Shown: positions 1 to 5,283 of the stretch, piece after piece
Layout of the letters: each line of letters begins with the position of its first letter
Numbering within the stretch: the stretch's first letter is position 1
From: Candidatus Cloacimonadota bacterium
GTDB lineage: Bacteria > Cloacimonadota > Cloacimonadia > Cloacimonadales > TCS61
NCBI GenBank assembly: GCA_030628755.1
Contig: DAOVQH010000005.1
Span: 1 to 20,601, forward strand
Direction of reading: 5' to 3'
DNA length: 20,601 nt
The notes under the pieces: model-generated
Told to the model about the DNA's origin: nothing
Seen by the model: only the letters and a program-made list of their open reading frames with translations
Database searches by the model: none
Translations under genes and position numbers: made by a program

Positions 1-761
1 ACTGTCTCCTTGATGCCTACACGCTCTACCTTCTCACCAACTTTGATAACACCACGCTCGATACGACCGGTGGCAACTGTTCCTCTTCCTGAAATAGAAA
101 ATACATCCTCAACAGGCAGCAGGAACGGTTTGGCTTTGTCTCGCTCCGGAAGTGGAATATACTCATCTACTGCATCCAGCAGCTTTTGAAGTGATTGTAC
201 ACCAAGCTCAGTGTCCTCTTCTGCAAGTGCTTTTAAGGCTGAACCTGTGATTATTGGAATATCATCGCCTGGAAACTCATACTCACTCAGAAGCTCACGA
301 ACTTCCAACTCAACCAGTTCCAGAAGCTCAGGATCATCCACAAGGTCTGCTTTGTTAAGATACACGACCATTGCAGGTACTCCCACCTGACGGGCAAGAA
401 GTATGTGCTCCCTGGTCTGGGGCATAGGTCCATCTGCTGCACTTACCACAAGAACTGCTCCGTCCATCTGAGCTGCTCCGGTGATCATGTTCTTTACATA
501 GTCAGCATGACCGGGACAATCTACGTGTGCATAGTGACGCTTATCCGTCTCATACTCAACATGAGCAGTGGCAATGGTAATACCTCGCTCTTTCTCCTCA
601 GGAGCATTGTCGATACTATCAAAACTCTGGAACTCAGCATTACCTTTCTTGCTGAGGTAAAGTGTAATAGCTGCTGTAAGTGTGGTCTTACCATGATCCA
701 CATGACCAATAGTCCCAATATTAACATGTGGCTTTGTTCTTATAAATTTTGCTTTAGCCAT
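1..761 (-). CDS. tuf: Elongation factor Tu, N-terminal 253 codons (partial, runs off left edge)
   Basis: EF-Tu is the GTPase that delivers aminoacyl-tRNA to the ribosome in the cytoplasm. The minus strand translates from ATG at 761 as MAKAKFIRTKPHVNIG and shows the G-domain motifs: GHVDHGKT (P-loop), RGITI (switch I), DCPGHAD (G3) and NKADL (G4). The frame then enters domain 2 (GRGTVATGRIERG), so roughly the first two thirds of a normal ~395-residue protein is present. A strong ribosome binding site, GGAGGGAG, lies just upstream of the ATG. The gene is last in an operon behind four tRNA genes, as tufB is in E. coli, so it is probably expressed from the promoter upstream of the tRNAs. No oddities seen. 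Confidence 0.98.
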   Translation of the reverse strand, partial: MAKAKFIRTKPHVNIGTIGHVDHGKTTLTAAITLYLSKKGNAEFQSFDSIDNAPEEKERGITIATAHVEYETDKRHYAHVDCPGHADYVKNMITGAAQMDGAVLVVSAADGPMPQTREHILLARQVGVPAMVVYLNKADLVDDPELLELVELEVRELLSEYEFPGDDIPIITGSALKALAEEDTELGVQSLQKLLDAVDEYIPLPERDKAKPFLLPVEDVFSISGRGTVATGRIERGVIKVGEKVERVGIKET

Positions 762-806
762 TTCTCCCTCCTTAGTTTTTTATTTTTTAATTTTTTTCAA
801 TAAATC

Positions 807-882
807 TGGGGCTCATGACCGGACTTGAACCGGTGACCTCATCCTTACCAAGGATGTGCTCTACCGACTGAGCTACATGAGC
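807..882 (-). tRNA. tRNA-Thr (anticodon GGT)
   Basis: The minus strand folds as a full cloverleaf. Acceptor GCTCATG pairs with CATGAGC, the anticodon stem CATCC/GGATG encloses loop TTGGTAA, and the T loop is TTCAAGT. The 3' CCA is encoded. The anticodon GGT reads ACC/ACU threonine codons. It is the tRNA closest to tuf, equivalent to thrT of E. coli. Confidence 0.97.
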
Positions 883-888
883 AAAAAA

Positions 889-964
889 TGGAGCGGGGAA
901 CGGGGTTCGAACCCGCGACCCTTAGCTTGGAAGGCTAATGCTCTGCCAATTGAGCTACCCCCGC
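889..964 (-). tRNA. tRNA-Gly (anticodon TCC)
   Basis: Minus-strand cloverleaf with acceptor GCGGGGG against TCCCCGC, anticodon stem TTAGC/GCTAA around loop CTTCCAA, T loop TTCGAAC, and encoded CCA. The anticodon TCC reads GGA/GGG. It is third in the tRNA-tuf operon, only 6 bp from the tRNA-Thr that follows it. Confidence 0.97.
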
Positions 965-971
965 ATAAAAA

Positions 972-1057
972 TGGTGGAGGGGGAAGGATTCGAACCTCCG
1001 AAGGCATCCGCCAGCAGATTTACAGTCTGATCCCTTTGGCCACTCGGGAACCCCTCC
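972..1057 (-). tRNA. tRNA-Tyr (anticodon GTA)
   Basis: Minus-strand class II tRNA of 86 nt. Acceptor GGAGGGG pairs with CCCCTCC, the anticodon loop CTGTAAA contains GTA, there is a long variable arm (GCTGGCGGATGCCTTC region), and CCA is encoded. The tyrosine identity and long arm match the tyrU position of the conserved operon. Confidence 0.97.
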
Positions 1058-1061
1058 AACA

Positions 1062-1136
1062 TGGTGCCGACAGTAGGAATCGAACCCACAACCGCTCGAT
1101 TACAAGTCGAGTGCTCTACCGTTGAGCCATGTCGGC
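1062..1136 (-). tRNA. tRNA-Thr (anticodon TGT)
   Basis: Minus-strand cloverleaf with acceptor GCCGACA/TGTCGGC, anticodon stem CTCGA/TCGAG around loop CTTGTAA, T loop TTCGATT, and encoded CCA. The anticodon TGT reads ACA/ACG. It is the first gene of the operon, equivalent to thrU. Confidence 0.97.
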
Positions 1137-1150
1137 CTTCCTAAAATTCG

Positions 1151-1180
1151 TGACAGAAAAAACATCCTTTTTCCCTGTCA
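1151..1180 (-). promoter_or_regulatory. Leader hairpin ahead of the tRNA-tuf operon
   Basis: TGACAG at 1151-1156 and CTGTCA at 1175-1180 are inverted copies. The A-run and T-run between them can extend the pairing inward, with a small bulge. It lies in the presumed 5' leader between the promoter and the first tRNA, so it could be a processing signal or an antitermination-type structure. The role is inference; only the pairing is seen. Confidence 0.4.
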
Positions 1181-1191
1181 TTTTTTTCGCT

Positions 1192-1220
1192 AATATACTT
1201 ATAAAAAGAACTATAGACAA
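1192..1220 (-). promoter_or_regulatory. Candidate sigma-70-type promoter of the tRNA-tuf operon
   Basis: On the minus strand TTGTCT (1220-1215) is followed after exactly 17 bp by TATATT (1197-1192), about 55 bp upstream of the first tRNA. A second -35-like TTGACA (1256-1251) further upstream lacks a good partner. Position and spacing support this as the operon promoter. The remaining sequence to 1338 is plain AT-rich DNA in which I see nothing else. Confidence 0.5.
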
Positions 1221-1338
1221 GTTAGACAAAAAATTTTCTTTGTATATATATGTCAATTAATTTGTGTAAATTATTCTAGTTAATAATAATATAATATATT
1301 TTTTATTTAATATATTTAAAATAATCATTAAGTGTGAT

Positions 1339-1646
1339 TTATGGAATGAGCTCCCAATCGGTTCCCTCTGGCGTATCCTTTAATTGAATTCCCATTTTTT
1401 TGAGATCTTCCCGAATTTTATCAGCCATTTCCCAGTTCTTATCCATTTTAAACTTAAGTCTGTAATTTATAAGAAGTTGGATCAAATCCTCGGTTATACC
1501 ATCTAAATGTGTTTTCAATTTTTTCTCTAAATTGGAAAAAAATCCCAGGACCCGTCCCAGTTCAACCAGTAGGTGTGCAAAATTCATATCCTTTGAACTG
1601 CGGGTACTTTTGGTAATTTCGAAAAAAACGTATAATGCCTTTACCT
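1339..1646 (-). pseudogene. Decayed copy of the cysS 3' end
   Basis: The minus strand encodes a C-terminal cysteinyl-tRNA synthetase fragment ending at a TAA at 1339. It aligns without gaps to the last ~100 residues of the intact CysS encoded at 14913-16289; over the last 82 residues I count 59 identities by eye. In-frame homology continues upstream of the internal Met to about 1646 (residues resembling ALYVFFEITKSTRSSKD), where a TAG stops the frame. There is no catalytic domain, so this is a remnant and not a short gene. It has the same orientation as intact cysS. The two copies form a direct repeat that brackets the whole restriction-modification island. Confidence 0.85.
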
Positions 1647-1672
1647 AATATTGAAAACCCTATGGGGACTGT

Positions 1673-1877
1673 TCATATACATGGAACTCTATTCTTTATT
1701 TTTAGCAAAAAGATAGTACAAGACAGGAATAAAAGAAAGTACAAAAAACGTGGAAGTAATAAGTCCACCAATTGTTGATAGGGACAATAATCTCCAGAAA
1801 TCACTTTTTCCAATATCGGCGGCAATAAGCATTGGTATTAAACCTGCAATAGTTGTAAGCGATGTCATTAAAATAAC
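1673..1877 (-). pseudogene. C-terminal remnant of an RND efflux permease
   Basis: The minus strand reads 67 codons to a TGA at 1673-1675, opening directly after an in-frame stop at 1878-1880. The product contains LMTSLTTIAGLIPMLI, then GGLITSTFFVLSFIPVLYYL. These are the hallmark last transmembrane segments of AcrB/CzcA-type RND transporters (the conserved TSLTTI-GL-P and GGL-S-x-PVLYYL motifs). A normal RND protein has over 1000 residues, so this is only the tail. It has no start codon or ribosome binding site context of its own. It lies immediately upstream, on the same strand, of the cysS remnant. Both look like debris at the island's left edge. Confidence 0.8.
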
Positions 1878-2026
1878 TCATTAATTCGACACCACCTTGG
1901 GGATGTTTCTTCATCTCATATTTCCCGCTTTCTGTTTCTTTATCTTTTAAGCTTTGACGTAGTATGTTTACCTTGACATCTATTTCTTTCCCCTTATTTT
2001 GTTGTATATAGGTGTTCTATACCATA

Positions 2027-2072
2027 GAGCCGTTACTTAACCATACGCTCTTTTTTTAGTTGGTAACGGCTC
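2027..2072 (+). repeat. Inverted repeat upstream of the restriction-modification operon
   Basis: GAGCCGTTAC (2027-2036) and GTAACGGCTC (2063-2072) are perfect 10-bp inverted copies separated by 26 bp. The right arm ends 8 bp before a TATAAT. This could be an operator for the operon, a terminator-like hairpin, or a mobile-element relic. The rest of 1878-2160 holds no recognisable gene. Confidence 0.6.
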
Positions 2073-2086
2073 GCCTTTTATATAAT
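2060..2086 (+). promoter_or_regulatory. Candidate promoter of the defence operon
   Basis: A consensus TATAAT lies at 2081-2086, with a weak -35-like TTGGTA at 2060-2065 at a short 15-bp spacing. The right arm of the inverted repeat (2063-2072) overlaps this -35 region. If the promoter is real, binding to the repeat would repress it. TTGACT at 2092-2097 is an alternative -35 without a clear -10. Confidence 0.35.
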
Positions 2087-2160
2087 TTTAGTTGACTTAA
2101 TATTTCCACTTTCCAAAATTTTCACGTTTTGTGATTCTTAAACCTTTTTTTGGAGATATT

Positions 2161-2346
2161 ATGAAAATAAAATGCCCCAATTGCGCTTATGTATGGGAAG
2201 TTTCATTTGATGAGTTTCACAAAATACAAACAAAAAAATCAAATATCGGAATTATATCTTGCCCTCACTGTAAAGAAAAAATGGATTTGCAGCAACACAT
2301 TGTAAATTCAAAAAATCATTCTGGAGAAATTTATGCCAAAAAATAA
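2161..2346 (+). CDS. Small zinc-ribbon protein, first gene of the operon
   Basis: A 61-residue protein with two CxxC knuckles: CPNC near residue 5 and CPHC near residue 39. This is the pattern of a one-zinc ribbon, similar to the MJ0042-type zinc finger at the start of many small bacterial proteins. I chose the ATG at 2161 over an in-frame start 30 bp upstream because GGAGATATT places a good ribosome binding site just before it. Its 3' end overlaps the hsdM start by 14 bp, so the two are likely translationally coupled. A DNA-binding, regulatory or HsdM-accessory role is possible, but nothing in the sequence proves one. Confidence 0.7.
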   Translation: MKIKCPNCAYVWEVSFDEFHKIQTKKSNIGIISCPHCKEKMDLQQHIVNSKNHSGEIYAKK

Positions 2347-3973
2347 CCAGGAATCTATCGAAAAAACACTCTGGAAAACTGCGGATAAACTGCGAAAAAA
2401 TATCGATGCTTCCGAGTATAAGAATATTGTTCTCGGTCTCATTTTCCTTAAATACATTTCAGATTCATTTACGGAAAAATTTGAACAGTTAGAACTTGAT
2501 TTTGGAAATCCGGATAGTGAATGGTATGTAAAGGAAGAACAATCTAGATACAGTGCCTTGAATGATCCTGATGAATATCGCGCCGAAAATGTTTTCTTTG
2601 TTCCGGAAAAAGCCCGGTGGTCATTCCTGCAGTCGGTAGCCACCCAACCCGAAATTGGTAAATACATCGATGAAGCCATGATAACTATTGAAAAAGAAAA
2701 CACCACTCTCAAAGGTGTTTTACCCAAAGTTTTTGCTCGTCCCAACCTAGATAAACAAAGCCTAACCGGTCTCATCAATGAAATCGGTTCGATCACTTTA
2801 GGTTCAACAGAAGCAAAATCAAAAGACATACTCGGTCGTGTTTATGAATACTTTCTGGGTCAATTTGCTCTGGCAGAAGGTCGCAAAGGTGGTCAATTCT
2901 ACACTCCGGAAAGCATAGTTCGTTTGTTAGTTGAAATGCTTGAGCCTTACGAAGGTCGTGTCTTCGATCCGTGCTGTGGTTCCGGTGGTATGTTTGTACA
3001 AAGCGAAAAATTCATAGAATCACATGCTGGTCATATCAAACAAGATAATCTTGAAATTGACCCTCGTGATAGAATCGCTATTTATGGGCAGGAAAGCAAT
3101 CAGACAACCTGGCGACTCTGCAAAATGAACCTTGCCATTCGCGGTATCGATTCCTCAAATATCAAATGGAACAATGAAGGTTCTTTCCTGAAAGATGCTC
3201 ATCCCGATCTCAAAGCTGATTACATTATAGCAAATCCACCTTTCAATGATAGTGATTGGAGCGGTGAACTTCTCTCTTCCGATGCTCGCTGGAAATACGG
3301 CACTCCGCCTGCCGGTAATGCCAACTTCGCCTGGGTGCAGCATTTTATCTATCATCTTTCACCAACAGGTTGTGCAGGTTTTGTTCTATCCAATGGTTCT
3401 CTTTCTTCCAATACCGGTGGCGAAGGTGATATCCGCAAAAGACTCATCGAAGCAGATCTCGTTGACTGTATCGTTATGTTACCCACCAAACTTTTCTATA
3501 ATACCGGCATTCCAGCCTGTCTCTGGTTTCTCAGTCGTTATAAGAACGGTAACAAATCCCGTGCTCGAAAAGAAGAAGTTCTCTTTATCGATGCATCCGA
3601 GCAGGGCTACATGGTAAACCGCCGCAACCGTGCTTTCGACTACGAAAAGGACATCCTCAAAATTGCCGACACCTACCATTCCTGGAAAGTTCTTTCTCCC
3701 GGAATCTCCTCTCCCTCTGGGAGAGGCTCTGGTGAGGGCTATCACGACATCAAAGGCTTCTGCAAATCGGCAAACTTAGAAGACATCAAAAAACACAACT
3801 TCGTCTTAACTCCCGGTAGGTATGTTGGCATTCCTGACGAGGAAGACAACGGCATACCTTTCGACGAGAAAATGCATACCCTTACATCCGAGCTCAAACA
3901 GCAAATGGAAGAATCTAATAAACTTGATGAAGAGATAAAAAAACAGCTTGCTAAAGTTGGTTTTGAAATATGA
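2333..3973 (+). CDS. hsdM: Type I restriction-modification methyltransferase subunit HsdM
   Basis: HsdM transfers methyl from S-adenosylmethionine to adenine N6 at the site chosen by HsdS (complex HsdM2S1). The 546-residue product has the helical HsdM N-terminal domain (about 1-140), then the N6-adenine methyltransferase fold. Its AdoMet motif is FDPCCGSGG (from residue 211) and its catalytic motif is NPPF (301-304). The segment GGQFYTP just before motif I is typical of the family. Start: ATG at 2333 after GGAG. It overlaps the zinc-ribbon gene upstream. Odd feature: near residue 460 a stretch reading SPSGRGSGEG is encoded by a REP-like palindrome, an apparent in-frame insertion between the catalytic fold and the C-terminal tail. 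The final codons (AKVGFEI) are duplicated downstream in tandem units. Confidence 0.97.
   Translation: MPKNNQESIEKTLWKTADKLRKNIDASEYKNIVLGLIFLKYISDSFTEKFEQLELDFGNPDSEWYVKEEQSRYSALNDPDEYRAENVFFVPEKARWSFLQSVATQPEIGKYIDEAMITIEKENTTLKGVLPKVFARPNLDKQSLTGLINEIGSITLGSTEAKSKDILGRVYEYFLGQFALAEGRKGGQFYTPESIVRLLVEMLEPYEGRVFDPCCGSGGMFVQSEKFIESHAGHIKQDNLEIDPRDRIAIYGQESNQTTWRLCKMNLAIRGIDSSNIKWNNEGSFLKDAHPDLKADYIIANPPFNDSDWSGELLSSDARWKYGTPPAGNANFAWVQHFIYHLSPTGCAGFVLSNGSLSSNTGGEGDIRKRLIEADLVDCIVMLPTKLFYNTGIPACLWFLSRYKNGNKSRARKEEVLFIDASEQGYMVNRRNRAFDYEKDILKIADTYHSWKVLSPGISSPSGRGSGEGYHDIKGFCKSANLEDIKKHNFVLTPGRYVGIPDEEDNGIPFDEKMHTLTSELKQQMEESNKLDEEIKKQLAKVGFEI
3708..3739 (+). repeat. REP-like palindromic element translated inside hsdM
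   Basis: CCTCTCCC (3708-3715) and GGGAGAGG (3719-3726) form a perfect 8-bp hairpin with a 3-nt loop, followed by CTCTGGTGAGGG. Short G/C-rich elements of this form (CTCTCCC...GGGAGAGG...GGTGAGGG) are dispersed in many bacterial genomes and sometimes sit inside genes. Here the frame stays open and yields Ser-Pro-Ser-Gly-Arg-Gly-Ser-Gly-Glu-Gly. Confidence 0.6.
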
Positions 3974-4098
3974 ATAATGAATACAATGTTTTATGGTCAC
4001 AAATCGTGACCTTAGAAAATGAATCAAACTTAAGGTTCCAAAATGGCACCTTTGACGATGAGAAAAACGAACTGGTCACAAATTGTGACCACCAATAA
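3970..4098 (+). pseudogene. Small frame in tandem unit A (42 codons, probably non-functional)
   Basis: ATG at 3970 overlaps the hsdM stop (ATGA). It encodes MNNEYNVLWSQIVTLENESN and ends at TAA 4096-4098. It matches the start of the small frame in unit B (4199-4372) but stops early. The second half of the unit-B protein is still recognisable downstream, from ATG 4103 (MKLRKSKFYLSQYVIPSA). No function can be assigned. I read it as a broken sister of the unit-B frame. Confidence 0.35.
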
Positions 4099-4336
4099 AA
4101 AAATGAAATTAAGAAAAAGTAAATTTTATCTATCACAATATGTGATACCTTCCGCTATGTTCAAGAGTAAAACAGCTTGCTAAAGTTGGTTTTGAAATAT
4201 GAAAGATGAATACAATGTTTTAAGGTCGCAAATTGTGACCTTAGAAAGTGAATCAAACTGGAAGTCGCAAATTGCGACCACCAATAAAAAAATGAAATTA
4301 AGAAAAAGTCAATTTTACCTATCGCAATATGCGATA
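3995..4336 (+). repeat. Cluster of 15-17 bp palindromes (seven copies)
   Basis: Palindromes occur at 3995-4011 (one mismatch), 4032-4052 (imperfect), 4074-4090 (GGTCACAA-A-TTGTGACC, perfect), 4131-4147 (TATCACA-ATA-TGTGATA, perfect), 4224-4240 (one mismatch), 4264-4278 (GTCGCAA-A-TTGCGAC, perfect) and 4320-4336 (TATCGCA-ATA-TGCGATA, perfect). Between equivalent positions of units A and B both arms changed together, from TCACA/TGTGA to TCGCA/TGCGA, so symmetry was kept. All lie in the same reading phase. Confidence 0.85.
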
Positions 4337-4372
4337 CCTTCCGCTATTTTCAAGAGTAAAACAACTTACTAA
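4199..4372 (+). CDS. Hypothetical 57-residue protein of tandem unit B
   Basis: An open frame from ATG 4199 to TAA 4370-4372. It contains three repeats of the type S-Q-(I/Y)-(V/A)-(T/I): SQIVT, SQIAT and SQYAIPSA. Each is encoded by a palindrome. The same S-Q-x-V-I-P-S signature occurs in the downstream ORF6N protein (SQSVIPS). There is no good ribosome binding site. It could be translated by coupling, or be merely the relic of an ORF6N-type gene. I do not recognise a family, and the protein may not exist. Confidence 0.35.
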   Translation: MKDEYNVLRSQIVTLESESNWKSQIATTNKKMKLRKSQFYLSQYAIPSAIFKSKTTY

Positions 4373-4383
4373 GGTTTTGAGAT

Positions 4384-5283
4384 ATGAATAATGAAATCGT
4401 AGTTGTAGATAATTTACAAATTCAGAACAAAATATACACTATTCGTGATGTTCAAGTAATGCTGGATAGAGATTTGGCAGTTCTTTATCAAATTGAAACA
4501 AGAGCGCTAAAACAAGCTGTAAAACGTAATATTAACAGGTTCCCTCCAGAATTTATGTTTGAGTTGGTGGAAAATGAGATGAACTGCCTGGTATCACAAT
4601 CTGTGATACCTTCACAAAAATATTTTGGCGGTGCCAAACCCTTTGCTTTCACAGAACAAGGTGTAGCCATGCTTTCTGCTGTTTTAAAAAGCCAAACGGC
4701 TGTCCAGATTAGTATTCAAATCATCAATGCTTTTGTAACTATGAGACGTTTTATTGCTACTAATGCAGGCATTTTTCAAAGACTCGATACAGTTGAAAGG
4801 AAACAATTAGAATATAAAACAAAATCAGATAAAAAATTTGATCAAATATTCAATGCTATCGAAGAACGCGAAATAACCCCAAAACAAGGCATTTTCTTTG
4901 AAGGTCAAATATTCGATGCTTTTAAATTGCTTTCTGATATTATCAGAACCGCAAAAAAATCTATCACGATCATTGATAACTATATCGATGATTCTATTCT
5001 TGCACTGCTTACAAAACGAAAGAAAGAAGTTGATGTTAAAATCTTTACGGGAAAGATTACTAAACAGATGAAATTAGATGTGCAAAAATATAATGAACAA
5101 TACCCCAAAGTAGAATTGTTAGAACTAACAGAAGCACACGATAGATTTATTATTATCGATGAAAAACAGGTTTACCATCTCGGAGCATCTCTCAAAGATC
5201 TCGGCAAAAAATGGTTTGCTTTTACAAAGATGAACAATGACGGTATTTTGCTTATTGAATATTTAAAGGGAATAAAGCAATGA
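4384..5283 (+). CDS. ORF6N-domain protein with a PLD-like C-terminal region
   Basis: 299 residues. The N-terminal ORF6N domain (about 12-125) has the family core: NKIYTIRDVQVMLDRDLAVL, KQAVKRNINRFPPEFMF, and FAFTEQGVAMLSAVL. ORF6N is a DNA-binding-type domain found in phage antirepressor-like proteins and often seen beside type I R-M genes. A helical linker (about 125-165) leads to a C-terminal domain (about 170-299) with IDNYIDDSILALL and AHDRFIIIDEKQVYHLGASL. This resembles one half of a phospholipase-D-like fold, with HDRF replacing the HxK motif, so catalysis is doubtful. The start follows a third copy of the hsdM tail, and the stop overlaps hsdS by ATGA, which implies coupling. A regulatory or accessory role in R-M is inferred. 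The gene holds a 21-bp palindrome encoding SQSVIP. Confidence 0.85.
   Translation: MNNEIVVVDNLQIQNKIYTIRDVQVMLDRDLAVLYQIETRALKQAVKRNINRFPPEFMFELVENEMNCLVSQSVIPSQKYFGGAKPFAFTEQGVAMLSAVLKSQTAVQISIQIINAFVTMRRFIATNAGIFQRLDTVERKQLEYKTKSDKKFDQIFNAIEEREITPKQGIFFEGQIFDAFKLLSDIIRTAKKSITIIDNYIDDSILALLTKRKKEVDVKIFTGKITKQMKLDVQKYNEQYPKVELLELTEAHDRFIIIDEKQVYHLGASLKDLGKKWFAFTKMNNDGILLIEYLKGIKQ
4590..4610 (+). repeat. Perfect 21-bp palindrome inside the ORF6N gene
   Basis: GGTATCACA (4590-4598) and TGTGATACC (4602-4610) flank ATC. The core TATCACA-N3-TGTGATA equals the palindrome at 4131-4147 in the upstream tandem unit, and both encode S-Q-x-V-I-P. A shared origin or a shared binding site is likely. Confidence 0.75.

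Larger units (their letters stand above)
3941..4383 (+). repeat. Tandem units duplicating the hsdM tail plus palindrome-bearing sequence
   Basis: The hsdM 3' end (from AAACAGCTTG at 3941 through GAAATATGA) recurs at 4170. A diverged third copy at 4359 runs straight into the start of the ORF6N gene. Unit A (3941-4169) is 229 bp and unit B (4170-4358) is 189 bp; A has about 40 bp extra near 4032-4073. Each unit consists of the hsdM tail, an ATG-started small frame, and palindromes. The pattern suggests unequal duplication at the hsdM/ORF6N junction. Confidence 0.85.

Noticed and set aside
405..803. Open frame on the plus strand opposite tuf
   Set aside because: It is antisense to a clear EF-Tu coding sequence, with no ribosome binding site or family resemblance.
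856..1125. Open frame on the plus strand across the tRNA cluster
   Set aside because: It is the antisense of tRNA genes. Peptides such as GERGSNPRP are a classic false translation of tRNA complement.
1339..1587. Functional short CysS-like protein
   Set aside because: It has only the C-terminal tail without catalytic motifs. Homology extends upstream of the Met to a stop codon, as expected of a remnant.
2308..2829. 173-codon minus-strand frame opposite hsdM
   Set aside because: It is a shadow of hsdM, with composition and residues of a random antisense frame.
3995..4336. CRP/FNR-type binding sites
   Set aside because: The half-sites are in the reverse order (TCACA-N3-TGTGA rather than TGTGA-N6-TCACA) and the spacing is wrong. 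They lie inside repeat-encoded frames.
3941..4383. CRISPR array
   Set aside because: The units are about 190-230 bp with no short identical repeats separated by unique spacers, and there are no cas genes.
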